A DNA stretch of 49,443 nt from Alphaproteobacteria bacterium MarineAlpha5_Bin5 (GCA_002938205.1 PTKZ01000012.1:1-49443); one strand, 5' to 3'; numbered from the stretch's first letter, positions 19,332 to 29,792 are shown. Program-made: numbers and translations. Notes: a model not told the origin generated them from the letters alone.

Positions 19332-20777
19332 ATGTTAAAATTTACTGAATTTTCAAAGGAAAATCCATCAAAAAAAACCTCTGATAATAGGCTAAAGGAT
19401 TTCAAAGAAATATACTCAAACTATTCTAAGCAAAAAGCTGAAGAACAAGCTTCAAGGTGTTCACAATGTGGAGTTCCTTTTTGCCAAGTTCATTGTCCTT
19501 TACATAATAACATACCTGATTGGCTAAAACTTGCTGCAGAAGATAGGCTTAAAGAAGCCTATGTTGTTTCTAGTGAAACTAACAATATGCCAGAAATTTG
19601 CGGACGAATATGCCCACAAGATAGATTATGTGAAGGAAATTGTGTTATTGAACAATCAGGACACGGAACTGTAACAATCGGCTCTATTGAAAAATTTATT
19701 ACTGATTCAGCATGGGAAAAAGGTTGGATAAAAAAGATTTTACCTCAAAAAGAAAAAAACCAATCTGTTGGAATTATAGGTTCAGGACCCGCTGGATTGG
19801 CGGCTGCTGAAGAATTAAGGAAAGCAGGATATCAAATTACTATTTATGATCGATATGATAGACCTGGTGGACTTTTAATGTATGGAATTCCTAACTTCAA
19901 ATTAGAAAAATATATTGTTGAAAGAAGAACCAAAAGATTAATTGAAAGTGAAATAAAGTTTGAATTAAATTGCAATATTGGAACAGACAAATCTTTTTCT
20001 GAAATTAAAGAAAAACATCATGCAATTTTAATTGCTACTGGAGTTTATAAAGCTAGAGAAATTGATATAAATTTTAAAAAATTTCCAAATGTATTACCTG
20101 CTTTGGAATATTTAATTGCAAGTAATAAAGTTGGTTTAAAAGATTATGTTCCTGATTATAATAATGGAAGATTAAATGCTGAAAACAAAAATGTAGTTGT
20201 TGTGGGAGGTGGCGACACTGCTATGGACTGTGTTAGAACAGCTATACGTCAAAAGGCTAAATCTGTTAAATGTATATACAGAAGAGATCAAAATAATATG
20301 CCAGGTTCACAACGTGAAGTTAAAAATGCAATTGAAGAAGGAATTGATTTTAATTGGTTAACGCTTCCTACTGCATATTTAGGCACAGATAAAGTTTCAC
20401 AAGTGGAAATTGTTAAAATGCAATTAGGCTCCCCTGATGATTCAGGAAGAAGAAGTGCTGATATAAAAAAAGGTAATGAAAAATTAATTGATTCTGATCT
20501 TATTATTGAAGCTCTTGGATTTGAACCAGAAAACTTACCAATTATGTTTAATGATACTTCTCTTAATATTACAAAATGGGGAACACTAAAAATTAATTAT
20601 CAAAACATGATGACTTCGCTAGACGGAGTATTTGCAGCCGGAGATATTGTTAGAGGTGCAAGTTTAGTTGTTTGGGGAATTAGAGATGGAAGAGATGCTG
20701 CGGAAAATATAAAAAAATACCTTTCTCACAAAGAAAACCCTGATTTAGTTTCTTCAAAAATAGTAGTAAATGAATAG
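19332..20777 (+). CDS. gltD: Glutamate synthase (NADPH) small subunit
   Basis: Passes electrons from NADPH through FAD and Fe-S clusters to GltB. About 481 residues from the ATG at 19332 (a TTG lies 3 codons upstream). N-terminal Fe-S ligands: Cys43, 46, 51 and 55 in CSQCGVPFCQVHC, and a second set in CGRICPQDRLCEGNC. FAD motif GIIGSGPAGLAAAEELRKAG, NADPH motif VVVVGGGDTAMDC. No Shine-Dalgarno seen. Its last 8 bases overlap gltB. Confidence 0.95.
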   Translation: MLKFTEFSKENPSKKTSDNRLKDFKEIYSNYSKQKAEEQASRCSQCGVPFCQVHCPLHNNIPDWLKLAAEDRLKEAYVVSSETNNMPEICGRICPQDRLCEGNCVIEQSGHGTVTIGSIEKFITDSAWEKGWIKKILPQKEKNQSVGIIGSGPAGLAAAEELRKAGYQITIYDRYDRPGGLLMYGIPNFKLEKYIVERRTKRLIESEIKFELNCNIGTDKSFSEIKEKHHAILIATGVYKAREIDINFKKFPNVLPALEYLIASNKVGLKDYVPDYNNGRLNAENKNVVVVGGGDTAMDCVRTAIRQKAKSVKCIYRRDQNNMPGSQREVKNAIEEGIDFNWLTLPTAYLGTDKVSQVEIVKMQLGSPDDSGRRSADIKKGNEKLIDSDLIIEALGFEPENLPIMFNDTSLNITKWGTLKINYQNMMTSLDGVFAAGDIVRGASLVVWGIRDGRDAAENIKKYLSHKENPDLVSSKIVVNE

Positions 20778-23700
20778 TTTTATTCAAAATTGGAAAAAAA
20801 ATAAAAATTTTTTAAAAAAAAATCATATTTACAATGATAACGATGAACATTCTTCTTGTGGAGTTGGATTAATAGCATCTTTAGATGGTGAACCTAATCA
20901 GGAAGTTGTCCAAATGGGTGTGCAAGCTCTCAAATGTTTATATCATCGTGGAGCTGTTGATGCAGATGGAAAAACAGGAGATGGAGCAGGTATTCAGTTA
21001 AGTATACCAAATGAATTTTTTCTTGATAAAATTGAAAGAACGGGACAAAAACCCAATAATTTACCTTTTGCAGTTGGAATGATTTTTCTTCCAAGAACTG
21101 ACTTTGTTGCTCAAGAAAAATCTCGAACAATAGTTGAATCAGAAATTATTAGAGGAGGTTTCAAAATTTTTGGTTGGCGACATGTCCCAATAAATTCTTC
21201 AATAATTGGCGAAAAAGCAAAAGCAACTAGACCCGAAATAGAACAAATTTTAGTTTTTAATGATAGGTATGAAAATAAAATTGATTTAGACAAGCAATTA
21301 TTCGTTGTACGAAAAAGAATTGAAAAAGAAATTAGAAAACAAAATATTTCCAATTTTTATATTTGTTCGTTATCTTCTCAATCAATAGTTTATAAAGGCA
21401 TGTTCTTAGCTGAACAGCTTTCTAATTTTTATCCAGATATACAAAACAAAAACTTTATATCAAGATTTGCAGTTTATCATCAAAGATATTCAACCAACAC
21501 ATTTCCTACTTGGTCATTAGCACAGCCATTTAGAGTAATTGCACATAATGGTGAAATAAATACACTGAAAGGAAACAAAAATTGGATGGCTGCTCATGAA
21601 CCAAGACTATTTCATAAAAATTTTAAAAACTTTATTGATGATTTAAAACCAATAATTGATGATGATGCATCAGACTCAGCAGCTTTAGATGCAACTATAG
21701 AATTATTAGTGAAATCTAACCGATCTCTTCCGATGGCAAAAATTTTAACCATTCCTGAAGCTTGGGCTCATAGACGGGATTTTTCGCAAAAATTAAAAAA
21801 TTTATATGCATATGCTACTGCAGTTATGGAACCATGGGATGGGCCTGCAGCAATTTGTGGAGCACAAGATGAATGGGCAATAGCAGGTATGGATAGAAAT
21901 GGACTTAGACCTCTTAGATATACCTTAACTAAAAAATATTTAATTACTGGATCCGAAACAGGTATGGTTGAATTAAATGAAGATGAAGTGATTGAAAGAG
22001 GAAGAGTTGGACCTGGCCAGATGATAGCTATAAATTTTGATCAAAAGAAATTTTATTCAGATTTAGAAATTAAAAAATATTTATCAGAAACAAAACCTTT
22101 TGGAAATTGGACAAAAAAAATTACACATATAGACAAACTAGTTCAGTCAGTTGATGAAGAATTTAGAGATATTGAATCTGAAAATATAAGAAAAAGAATG
22201 GCTTCATTTGCATGGTCTATGGAAGACATTGAATTAATACTTCATCCAATGATTACAGAAAAAAAAGAAGCAACGGGATCTATGGGAGATGATACTCCTT
22301 TAGCTGTACTTTCATCAAATTATAGAGGATTGCAACATTTTTTTAGACAAAATTTTAGCCAAGTAACAAACCCCCCAGTTGATTCATTGAGAGAAAGAGT
22401 AGTGATGAGTTTAAGAACTAGGATTGGTAATTTAAGTAACATTCTTGATGAAGATGAAAATCAATGTGATCATCTACAATTAAGTTCACCCGTATTATCT
22501 ATTAATCAATTTAAAACAATGCGTCAGTATATGAAAGATACAGTAAAAATAATTGATACAACAATGAATATAAATGATGAAAATAATTCTTTTGAAAAAA
22601 CATTGGAATTATTAAATAAAGAAGCTGAAGAAGCAGTTCGTGAAGGTTATATCCATATTATTTTAACAGATAAAAATTTATCAAAAGATAATGTAGCTCT
22701 TCCAATAATTTTGGCAACAAGTTCAATTCATAATCATCTTATAAAACATAATCTTCGGACATTTATTTCATTAAATGTTCAATCTGCAGAATGTCTCGAT
22801 ATTCATTATTTTGCAGTTTTAATTGGAGTTGGAGCTACAAGTGTAAACGCTTATATGGCACAACAAGCGATTGCAGAAAGTCATAAGAAAGGTTTATTCA
22901 AAAATTTAACTTATGAGCAGTGTGTTGAGCGATACATAAATTCAATTAACAATGGTTTGCTGAAAGTTATGAGTAAAATGGGAATTTCAGTAATTAATTC
23001 ATATCGTGGTGGATGTAACTTTGAAGCTATAGGACTAAGCAGATACTTAATGAAAAAATATTTTCCATCAATGAGTTCAAAAATTTCAGGTATTGGGTTA
23101 AGTGGAATAGAAAAAAAATCATTAATAGCACATAAAAAGGCTTATGAGTCAAATTTAATTACTTTGCCAATAGGTGGTTTTTATAAATATAGATTTGGTG
23201 GAGAAAAACATTCTTTTGAAGCGCAATCAATTCATATGCTCCAAAGTGCCGTTGGAAACAACAACTTTCTATTATATAAAAAATATTCTTCAATCATTGA
23301 TAACTTACCTCCAATTAATATTCGTGATTTATTGGGTTATAGAAGTAAAGAAAAAAAAATAAAAATTAATAATATCCAATCTTCTCATGAGATTAGAAAA
23401 CGATTGGTTGCTCCTGGAATATCTCTTGGTGCGCTGAGCCCTGAAGCGCATGAAACTTTATCTATTGCAATGAATAGAATTGGTGCAAAATCTGATTCTG
23501 GTGAAGGTGGCGAAGATGCTGAACGTTTTAAACCAAGAACTAATGGAGATAATCCTTCTTCTAGAATAAAACAAATTGCAAGTGGTAGATTTGGTGTGAC
23601 AGCCGAATATTTAAATAATTGTGATGAAATTGAAATTAAAATTGCACAAGGAGCAAAACCTGGAGAAGGCGGTCAGCTACCAGGTGGAAAAGTTACAGGT

Positions 23701-25284
23701 TTGATTGCGAAACTTAGACATTCAACAAAAGGAGTAACTCTTATAAGTCCGCCTCCTCACCATGATATTTATTCTATAGAAGATTTAGCTCAATTAATTT
23801 ATGATTTAAAACAAATAAATCCAAGAGCTAAGATATGTGTAAAACTTGTAGCACAATCAGGTATTGGTACTGTTGCAGCAGGTGTTGCAAAAGCCAAAGC
23901 TGATACTATTCTAATCTCAGGACATAGTGGAGGAACAGGAGCTAGTCCTCAAACTAGTATTAAGTTTGCTGGTCTTCCATGGGAATTAGGTTTAAGTGAA
24001 GTTCATCAAGTATTATCTTTAAATAATTTAAGGGATAAAGTTATACTTAGGACTGATGGAGGTTTAAAAACAGGTAAAGATATTGTTATTGCTGCAATGT
24101 TAGGTGCAGAAGAATACGGTATTGGAACAGCAAGTTTAGTAGCAATGGGTTGTATTATGGTAAGGCAATGTCATTCTAATACATGTCCTGTAGGAGTATG
24201 CTCTCAAGACAAAAAATTACGTGAAAAATTTTCAGGAACGCCTGAAAAAGTAATAAATTTATTCACTTTCATAGCAGAAGAAGTGAAAGAAATATTATCT
24301 TCACTAGGTTTTAAGTCATTGGATGAAGTAGTGGGTAGAGCAGATCTTTTGTATCAAGTAAATAGAGGTAGCTCAGATTTAGATGATTTAGATTTAAATC
24401 CAATAATACAAACGATTGATTCTTCAATAGGAAAGTATGATGACAAAAAAAATCATATCAATAAAGTTGCTGAAAGTTTAGATAAAAAAATAATTAATGA
24501 TTCAACAAGCTTATTTCAAAATAAAGAAAAAATTAATTTAAATTATAATATTCAAAATACAGATAGAGCAATAGGTACACGTTTTGCATCGGAAGTAACA
24601 ACAAAGCTTGGTATGAATGTTTTAGATGAAGATCAGATTACAGTAAATTTAAATGGTTCAGCCGGACAATCATTAGGTGCATTTAGTGTAAAAGGAACAA
24701 CATTAAAAGTATCAGGTGATGCTAATGATTATGTTGGTAAAGGTCTTTCTGGGGGGAAAATAATTATTAACCCAAAACAATCTTCAAAATTAAAAACAAA
24801 TGAAAATGTTATAATAGGTAACACTGTTTTATATGGAGCAACTAGTGGTACATTGTATGCAGCTGGTATTGCAGGAGATCGTTTTTGTGTTAGAAATTCA
24901 GGAGCAAATGCTATCATTGAGGGATGTGGAGATAATGGTTGTGAGTATATGACAGGTGGAAGTGTTGTTATTTTAGGTGAAGTTGGGAATAACTTTGGTG
25001 CTGGCATGACGGGCGGAATGGCTTTTGTTTTTGATAAAGAAGGAACATTACCTCTACGTATCAATCTCGAAGATGTTTTCTATCAACAACAAATGACGTC
25101 TTATTGGGAAGAAATACTAAAAAATAAAATTACGACTTATTGCAATGAAACAAATTCACAACATGCAAAAGATATTTTGGATAATTGGGATAGAGATAAA
25201 TATCTTTTCTGGCAAATTTTTCCAAAAGAAATGGTTAATAAATTCGAAGAGCCAGTTTTAGTAGAGACCACTAAAACAGCTTAG
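20770..25284 (+). CDS. gltB: Glutamate synthase large subunit
   Basis: Makes two glutamates from glutamine and 2-oxoglutarate: the GOGAT half of ammonia assimilation. 1504 residues. An N-terminal propeptide of 29 residues precedes the nucleophile Cys30 (SSCGVGL). Domains in order: glutaminase (about 30-430), central domain, FMN/synthase domain with SGEGGEDAERF and GQLPGGKV, the 3Fe-4S cysteines in CHSNTCPVGVC, then the C-terminal beta-helix with repeated G-x-x-G motifs. Placed downstream of gltD, the reverse of the enterobacterial order. Confidence 0.97.
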   Translation: MNSFIQNWKKNKNFLKKNHIYNDNDEHSSCGVGLIASLDGEPNQEVVQMGVQALKCLYHRGAVDADGKTGDGAGIQLSIPNEFFLDKIERTGQKPNNLPFAVGMIFLPRTDFVAQEKSRTIVESEIIRGGFKIFGWRHVPINSSIIGEKAKATRPEIEQILVFNDRYENKIDLDKQLFVVRKRIEKEIRKQNISNFYICSLSSQSIVYKGMFLAEQLSNFYPDIQNKNFISRFAVYHQRYSTNTFPTWSLAQPFRVIAHNGEINTLKGNKNWMAAHEPRLFHKNFKNFIDDLKPIIDDDASDSAALDATIELLVKSNRSLPMAKILTIPEAWAHRRDFSQKLKNLYAYATAVMEPWDGPAAICGAQDEWAIAGMDRNGLRPLRYTLTKKYLITGSETGMVELNEDEVIERGRVGPGQMIAINFDQKKFYSDLEIKKYLSETKPFGNWTKKITHIDKLVQSVDEEFRDIESENIRKRMASFAWSMEDIELILHPMITEKKEATGSMGDDTPLAVLSSNYRGLQHFFRQNFSQVTNPPVDSLRERVVMSLRTRIGNLSNILDEDENQCDHLQLSSPVLSINQFKTMRQYMKDTVKIIDTTMNINDENNSFEKTLELLNKEAEEAVREGYIHIILTDKNLSKDNVALPIILATSSIHNHLIKHNLRTFISLNVQSAECLDIHYFAVLIGVGATSVNAYMAQQAIAESHKKGLFKNLTYEQCVERYINSINNGLLKVMSKMGISVINSYRGGCNFEAIGLSRYLMKKYFPSMSSKISGIGLSGIEKKSLIAHKKAYESNLITLPIGGFYKYRFGGEKHSFEAQSIHMLQSAVGNNNFLLYKKYSSIIDNLPPINIRDLLGYRSKEKKIKINNIQSSHEIRKRLVAPGISLGALSPEAHETLSIAMNRIGAKSDSGEGGEDAERFKPRTNGDNPSSRIKQIASGRFGVTAEYLNNCDEIEIKIAQGAKPGEGGQLPGGKVTGLIAKLRHSTKGVTLISPPPHHDIYSIEDLAQLIYDLKQINPRAKICVKLVAQSGIGTVAAGVAKAKADTILISGHSGGTGASPQTSIKFAGLPWELGLSEVHQVLSLNNLRDKVILRTDGGLKTGKDIVIAAMLGAEEYGIGTASLVAMGCIMVRQCHSNTCPVGVCSQDKKLREKFSGTPEKVINLFTFIAEEVKEILSSLGFKSLDEVVGRADLLYQVNRGSSDLDDLDLNPIIQTIDSSIGKYDDKKNHINKVAESLDKKIINDSTSLFQNKEKINLNYNIQNTDRAIGTRFASEVTTKLGMNVLDEDQITVNLNGSAGQSLGAFSVKGTTLKVSGDANDYVGKGLSGGKIIINPKQSSKLKTNENVIIGNTVLYGATSGTLYAAGIAGDRFCVRNSGANAIIEGCGDNGCEYMTGGSVVILGEVGNNFGAGMTGGMAFVFDKEGTLPLRINLEDVFYQQQMTSYWEEILKNKITTYCNETNSQHAKDILDNWDRDKYLFWQIFPKEMVNKFEEPVLVETTKTA

Positions 25285-25303
25285 TATAATTCGTTTTAAA
25301 TTT

Positions 25304-26038
25304 CTATAAACTATTTCTTATCAAATCTATTGATTTTATAATTATTTTTAAATCAGTATCACTTGATAAACGATGATCACTCTCTTTTAGGTAAATAATG
25401 TTTACGTTTTTTCCTGTAACTTTTTTCATTATCTTTCTAGGTATATCTTCTTTTACAGCTGTATCTTTTAATCCATGAATAAGAACTAAAGGTTTAGTAA
25501 AGTGAAAAGGTTTCTTAAGCACTTTATTTTTCTCCGCTTCAATAAAAAATTTCTTTGTTAGATAATAACTAAAACCATAAGAAGAATATTTGGTAATGCC
25601 CTGAGTATTAATTTCTTTTTTATTTTTTTTATTTAATGATGCATACAAACCTTTCCCAAAATCAGGAGCTGCAGCTAAACCAATCATCCCTTTTATTCTT
25701 TGTGGCCGTGTCTTTGCAGCAAGCATCATTAACCATCCACCCATACTACTGCCAATTAGTATCTGAGGACCTTTTGCAATATTATCAATAATATCTATTA
25801 GATCTTTTCTCCAATCAGATATGGTAAATTCTTCAAATTTTCCTTCAGATTTTCCATGTCCTCTACAATCAAATCGGATGAAATTGAGTTTATTTTTTCT
25901 TGCATACCTTTGAACAGTCAGTGCTTTTGCACCATTCATATCTGAATTTAAGCCATGGATGAAAATAATACCCAACCTTCTTCCTTTTATGGATTTATAG
26001 GCAATTTTATGGTTTTGTTTGTTTTTATAAAAACGCAT
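25304..26038 (-). CDS. Alpha/beta hydrolase
   Basis: 244 residues, cytosolic serine hydrolase. Oxyanion-hole region FIHGLNSD, nucleophile elbow GSSMGGW with Ser98, catalytic Asp in GLKDTAV (about 197) and His in ESDHRLSS (about 222). Closest in style to the ABHD10-like / dienelactone-hydrolase-type esterases. Substrate cannot be told from sequence. Divergent from the GT4 gene with a 27-bp gap, convergent with gltB with a 19-bp gap. Confidence 0.8.
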   Translation of the reverse strand: MRFYKNKQNHKIAYKSIKGRRLGIIFIHGLNSDMNGAKALTVQRYARKNKLNFIRFDCRGHGKSEGKFEEFTISDWRKDLIDIIDNIAKGPQILIGSSMGGWLMMLAAKTRPQRIKGMIGLAAAPDFGKGLYASLNKKNKKEINTQGITKYSSYGFSYYLTKKFFIEAEKNKVLKKPFHFTKPLVLIHGLKDTAVKEDIPRKIMKKVTGKNVNIIYLKESDHRLSSDTDLKIIIKSIDLIRNSL

Positions 26039-26065
26039 ATTATAGAATACAAATATTAATTCGAA

Positions 26066-27193
26066 ATGTCATCATTTAATCTTGTTCAAATAGTTCCATT
26101 TTTACAGTCTGGTGGCGTTGAAAGAGGAACTGTTGATGTTGCAAACTTTTTATCCGAAAAAAAAATAAAGAACTTTATTATTACCACAGGTGGCAGAATG
26201 ATTAAGGAACTCGATGATAATTTCACCCATGTTCATCAACTGCCTATTTCTAGTAAGAATTTTTTTTTCTATCCTTTTTTGGCTAGCAAAATAAATAAAT
26301 TTATCAGCGCTAACAATATTAATCTGGTCCATGTTCGCTCTAGAGGTCCTGCGTGGATGATTAATTTGATGTCAAAAAATAATATCAAAACAATTTCTAC
26401 CTTTCACAATGTGTATGGCGGCATTTCTTATTTAAAAAAAATGTATAATAAAGGCTTATCTCGAATGGATTACCTCGTTGCAATATCAGATCACGTGAAA
26501 GAAACAGTTGTAGAAAAATATAATATTGCAGCTGAAAAAATTTCAGTCATAAATAGAGGTATTGATACTGATTATTATAAAAAAAAAGTTGATGATACTA
26601 AAAAAAATGAATTTTTACATACTCATCAAGTTGATAAATCAAAAAAAATTATTCTATTTCCTGCAAGGTTAACAAGTTGGAAAGGACAATTAGAATTTCT
26701 TGATGTAATTAATAAACTTAATTTACAAAATCTTTTGGTACTTTTTGCAGGAGATACCAAAAATGAAAGCTATACTCAATTAGTTAGAAATAAGATTAAT
26801 AAAGAAAATTTATCAATTAAATGTAAAATTTTAGGAAGTTTAAATCAAGAAGAAATGAAAATTTTATATCAAATTGCTGATGTTTCAGTTTCATTTCCCT
26901 TAAGAGCTGAAGGGTTTGGTAGAACAATTTGTGAGTCTCTCTATTTAAATACACCTGTGTTAGCTTTTGATTATGGCGGGGTTAAAAATCAGTTAGAAAA
27001 TTTGAGTGATTTATTTAAATCCAAACCACATGATTATAAAAATTTACCTAATAAAATAAATCTAATATTGAATTTAAAACAAGATGAAAAAAAAGCAGCA
27101 TTGCAAAATGTCCAATCTCTGATTGAAAATAATTTTTCAAAAAAAAATATGGTGAATAAATATTTAGAATTATATGAGTCCGTCAAATTCTAA
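26066..27193 (+). CDS. Glycosyltransferase family 4
   Basis: 375 residues, GT-B fold. The N-terminal FLQSGGVERGTVDVANFL is typical of GT4 enzymes acting on surface polysaccharide. The C-terminal nucleotide-sugar site has FPARLTSWKGQLEFL and the E-x7-E motif in EGFGRTICESLYLNTPVL. No membrane segment, so probably inner-face associated. Probably acts in LPS core or O-chain assembly with the two GT9 genes next to it; donor and acceptor unknown. Overlaps the next gene by 20 bp. Confidence 0.85.
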   Translation: MSSFNLVQIVPFLQSGGVERGTVDVANFLSEKKIKNFIITTGGRMIKELDDNFTHVHQLPISSKNFFFYPFLASKINKFISANNINLVHVRSRGPAWMINLMSKNNIKTISTFHNVYGGISYLKKMYNKGLSRMDYLVAISDHVKETVVEKYNIAAEKISVINRGIDTDYYKKKVDDTKKNEFLHTHQVDKSKKIILFPARLTSWKGQLEFLDVINKLNLQNLLVLFAGDTKNESYTQLVRNKINKENLSIKCKILGSLNQEEMKILYQIADVSVSFPLRAEGFGRTICESLYLNTPVLAFDYGGVKNQLENLSDLFKSKPHDYKNLPNKINLILNLKQDEKKAALQNVQSLIENNFSKKNMVNKYLELYESVKF

Positions 27194-28118
27194 GAAAATC
27201 TTACTGATAAAACATGGCTCTCTTGGAGATATTGTATTCGCTTTAGAGCCAATTTTGGCAATTCAAAAATCATTCAACAATTCTGTTATTGATTTATTGA
27301 CCGAAGAAAAATTTATTCCAATTTTTAAAAAAATAAAAATGTTTAATCAATTTTTGATAGATAATAGAGAGGGGTTATTTTCAGCCTTTTCTCTTATTGG
27401 TAAAATTATCAGTGGCAAATATGATTTAATTATTGATTTACAAAATTCTAAAAGAACAAATCTTTATCATCTTTTTATTAGAATTTTTTCTAGTGCTAGA
27501 ATTAATGGATCAAGAAGCTTTGTTCATGAACGTTACACCATACCTCCTCAAGGTACAGAAAGTCCAACAGAAGGTTTGTTTAATCAGCTAAAACTTCTAG
27601 ATATCGATAAAATTGATCCTAATTTTAGTTGGTTAGAAACTGAAATCAATGATGTAAATTTTGATAACAAAGAAGTTGTTTTGGTGATACCAGGCGTATC
27701 TAAATCAGGTCAATATAAACAATGGGCACCATTAAAATATAAACAAATATGTTCTTTCTTGGAGTCTAAAGGATATTATATTTGTTTAGTGGGAACTAAA
27801 TATGATGCTGATTCGTTTCAGCCAATACTAGATAACTGCAAAAAAATTATTAATTTAATCGACAAGTCACCTCCAGAGATTATTTATTCGGTGGCGTGTA
27901 AAAGTAAATTAGTTATATCAAATGATACAGGACCTGGACACATTGCAGCTCTTAGCAATGTAAATATATTATGGCTTGCTTTAAATAACCGTGTGACGAA
28001 ATCAAATTTAAGTTTTAAAAAAAATAATTTCTTACTACTTAAAAACAAAATGGAAGAATTAAGTGTTGATGAAGTTAAAGATTATATAATAAAAGAAAAC
28101 TTGTTAGACAAAGTTTAA
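27174..28118 (+). CDS. Glycosyltransferase family 9 (heptosyltransferase-like)
   Basis: 314 residues. N-terminal IKHGSLGDIVFALEPILAIQ and C-terminal VIPGVSKSGQYKQWAPLKY and SNDTGPGHIAALSNVNILWL are GT9 signatures (ADP-heptose:LPS heptosyltransferases and relatives). The start ATG at 27174 lies inside the GT4 gene. Likely adds a core sugar to LPS; heptose specificity cannot be asserted from sequence. Its last 15 bases overlap the convergent second GT9 gene. Confidence 0.8.
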   Translation: MSPSNSKKILLIKHGSLGDIVFALEPILAIQKSFNNSVIDLLTEEKFIPIFKKIKMFNQFLIDNREGLFSAFSLIGKIISGKYDLIIDLQNSKRTNLYHLFIRIFSSARINGSRSFVHERYTIPPQGTESPTEGLFNQLKLLDIDKIDPNFSWLETEINDVNFDNKEVVLVIPGVSKSGQYKQWAPLKYKQICSFLESKGYYICLVGTKYDADSFQPILDNCKKIINLIDKSPPEIIYSVACKSKLVISNDTGPGHIAALSNVNILWLALNNRVTKSNLSFKKNNFLLLKNKMEELSVDEVKDYIIKENLLDKV

Positions 28119-29105
28119 TAGCTTTTGATTTAATTGTTTATCATTAGTTTCTAATGCTAAATATTCTTTTTTCCACGGAGCATATTCATGCATAATATTT
28201 TTTGGAAAATTATCTGAGTCGTATATTATACATAGTTTGCAGCTTGTTAGCGACGCAATATGGGTGCATCCACTTTCAGGCGTTATTACATAATCTGCTT
28301 GATTAATTAAACTTGTCCAGTTTTCAAAATCAAAATTATTACATATTGCAATCTGTTCCTTATTATTGTGAAAATAATCAGCATTATCAAACACAGTATA
28401 TGTATTAAAAATTTTGGTAAATTTATTTTTTGTAGTTTCATCAGTTGTTAAATAAATTGATAAATTCTTATTTTTTAATATGTTTAGTAGCTCTAGAAAG
28501 TTGTCTTCTAAATAGTATTGATTAATCCATTTAGAAGAAAGATGAATAATACAAATAGGATTCTCATTTTTTAATGTAAATTTATTTAAAAAAATGACTT
28601 CAGGTTTAGTATTTTTACTAATTTTTATTCCACTTTTTGAAACAACTTCCATCATTATATTTGTTTGATGAATATTTTCTTTTTTTTGCAACAATTTATA
28701 TCTATTGATTACGTTAGAATGTGAGAAAAATATTTTGCTTAAAGCTATTTGCCAAAATTTGCTTAAAAAATTTGATTTGTATCTTGATTGGTTAATTAAA
28801 GAAATTTTGGATTTACTTTTAGAAAATAATCCTAAAAATAAACCATACCATCCAGGACTAAAAGCAAAATAATAATCAAAATTTTCAACACCAATTGATT
28901 TTATTAGTTTATTGAATGCTGAAGACGAGGGTGATCTCTCATGAATTTTATCAATAAGAGAAAATAGTTTACATATTTTTAAATTTTTTTTTGATGCCAC
29001 TATATGAATTTTTGCCTGAGGATTTTCTTCTTTTATTGCCTGTATTACAGGCAGAGTTAATATCATATCTCCCATGCGATCACTGCGTTCAATACATATT
29101 TTCAT
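28104..29105 (-). CDS. Glycosyltransferase family 9 (second, divergent heptosyltransferase-like)
   Basis: 333 residues. N-terminal CIERSDRMGDMILTLPVIQA and the later PESGCTHIASLTSCKLCIIY mark the GT9 fold, but it is clearly divergent from the neighbouring GT9, with a weaker nucleotide-sugar region. Convergent with and overlapping its neighbour by 15 bp, so the two GT9 genes belong to different transcripts. Probably LPS core or another surface glycan; donor unknown. Confidence 0.75.
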   Translation of the reverse strand: MKICIERSDRMGDMILTLPVIQAIKEENPQAKIHIVASKKNLKICKLFSLIDKIHERSPSSSAFNKLIKSIGVENFDYYFAFSPGWYGLFLGLFSKSKSKISLINQSRYKSNFLSKFWQIALSKIFFSHSNVINRYKLLQKKENIHQTNIMMEVVSKSGIKISKNTKPEVIFLNKFTLKNENPICIIHLSSKWINQYYLEDNFLELLNILKNKNLSIYLTTDETTKNKFTKIFNTYTVFDNADYFHNNKEQIAICNNFDFENWTSLINQADYVITPESGCTHIASLTSCKLCIIYDSDNFPKNIMHEYAPWKKEYLALETNDKQLNQKLLNFV

Positions 29106-29146
29106 TTATTTTTACTTACAAATTAAACATTTTTAAAAAACAGACC

Positions 29147-29174
29147 TTGAATTTAATTTCATTTTCATTATATC
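29147..29174 (+). promoter_or_regulatory. Candidate promoter for infC
   Basis: TTGAAT (29147-29152) and TATATC (29169-29174), spaced 16 bp, in the 147-bp gap between the minus-strand GT9 gene and infC. A small hairpin (arms 29214-29218 and 29225-29229) follows in the leader. Sequence-only guess. Confidence 0.3.
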
Positions 29175-29252
29175 TCTAAAAAAAATATGAAAAAAGTCTA
29201 CAATTCTTAATATGCTATTTATTTATAGCTTATATATCTCACAATAACAGTT

Positions 29253-29792
29253 TTGGCAGTTAACTTTAGAACAAATAAAGATACTGGTCCAAGGACTAAT
29301 GAGCAGATTACTGCAAGTGAAGTCAGGGTTATTTCTAGCACAGGTAAACAGCTAGGAATAATTAGTATTAGGGAAGCTTTGAATCATGCAGAGGACGAAG
29401 GATTTGATTTAGTTGAAGTGTCTCCTGATGCAAATCCACCAGTTTGTAAAATTATTGATTACGGTAAACTAAAATATAGAGAGCAAAAAAGTAAAAAAGA
29501 GGCAAAAAAGAAGCAAAAAACAATTGAAGTAAAAGAAATTAAGATGCGCCCGGGTATAAATACACATGATTACAATGTTAAATTAAAAGCTCTATCTAAG
29601 TTTATTAATGGAGGTAATAAGGTAAAAGTTTCCATGCGTTTTAGAGGTAGAGAGATGGAACATCAAAACTTAGGATTTGATTTACTTAAAAAATTGACAG
29701 AAGAAGTTATAGAATATGCCAAAGTTGAAGTTCCTCCAAAATCAGAAGGTAAACAGATAATGATGATTTTGGTTCCTCAGATAGTAAAGTAA
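29253..29792 (+). CDS. infC: Translation initiation factor IF-3
   Basis: IF-3 checks the start codon/initiator tRNA pairing on the 30S subunit. 179 residues. N-domain GPRTNEQITASEVRVIS, the lysine-rich linker helix, and C-domain KEIKMRPGINTHDYNVKLKA are all conserved. The start is the TTG at 29253; no in-frame ATG exists near the N-terminus and no Shine-Dalgarno precedes it. A poor initiation codon on infC is a known autoregulatory device (AUU in E. coli). Head of the infC-rpmI-rplT cluster. Confidence 0.96.
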   Translation: MAVNFRTNKDTGPRTNEQITASEVRVISSTGKQLGIISIREALNHAEDEGFDLVEVSPDANPPVCKIIDYGKLKYREQKSKKEAKKKQKTIEVKEIKMRPGINTHDYNVKLKALSKFINGGNKVKVSMRFRGREMEHQNLGFDLLKKLTEEVIEYAKVEVPPKSEGKQIMMILVPQIVK

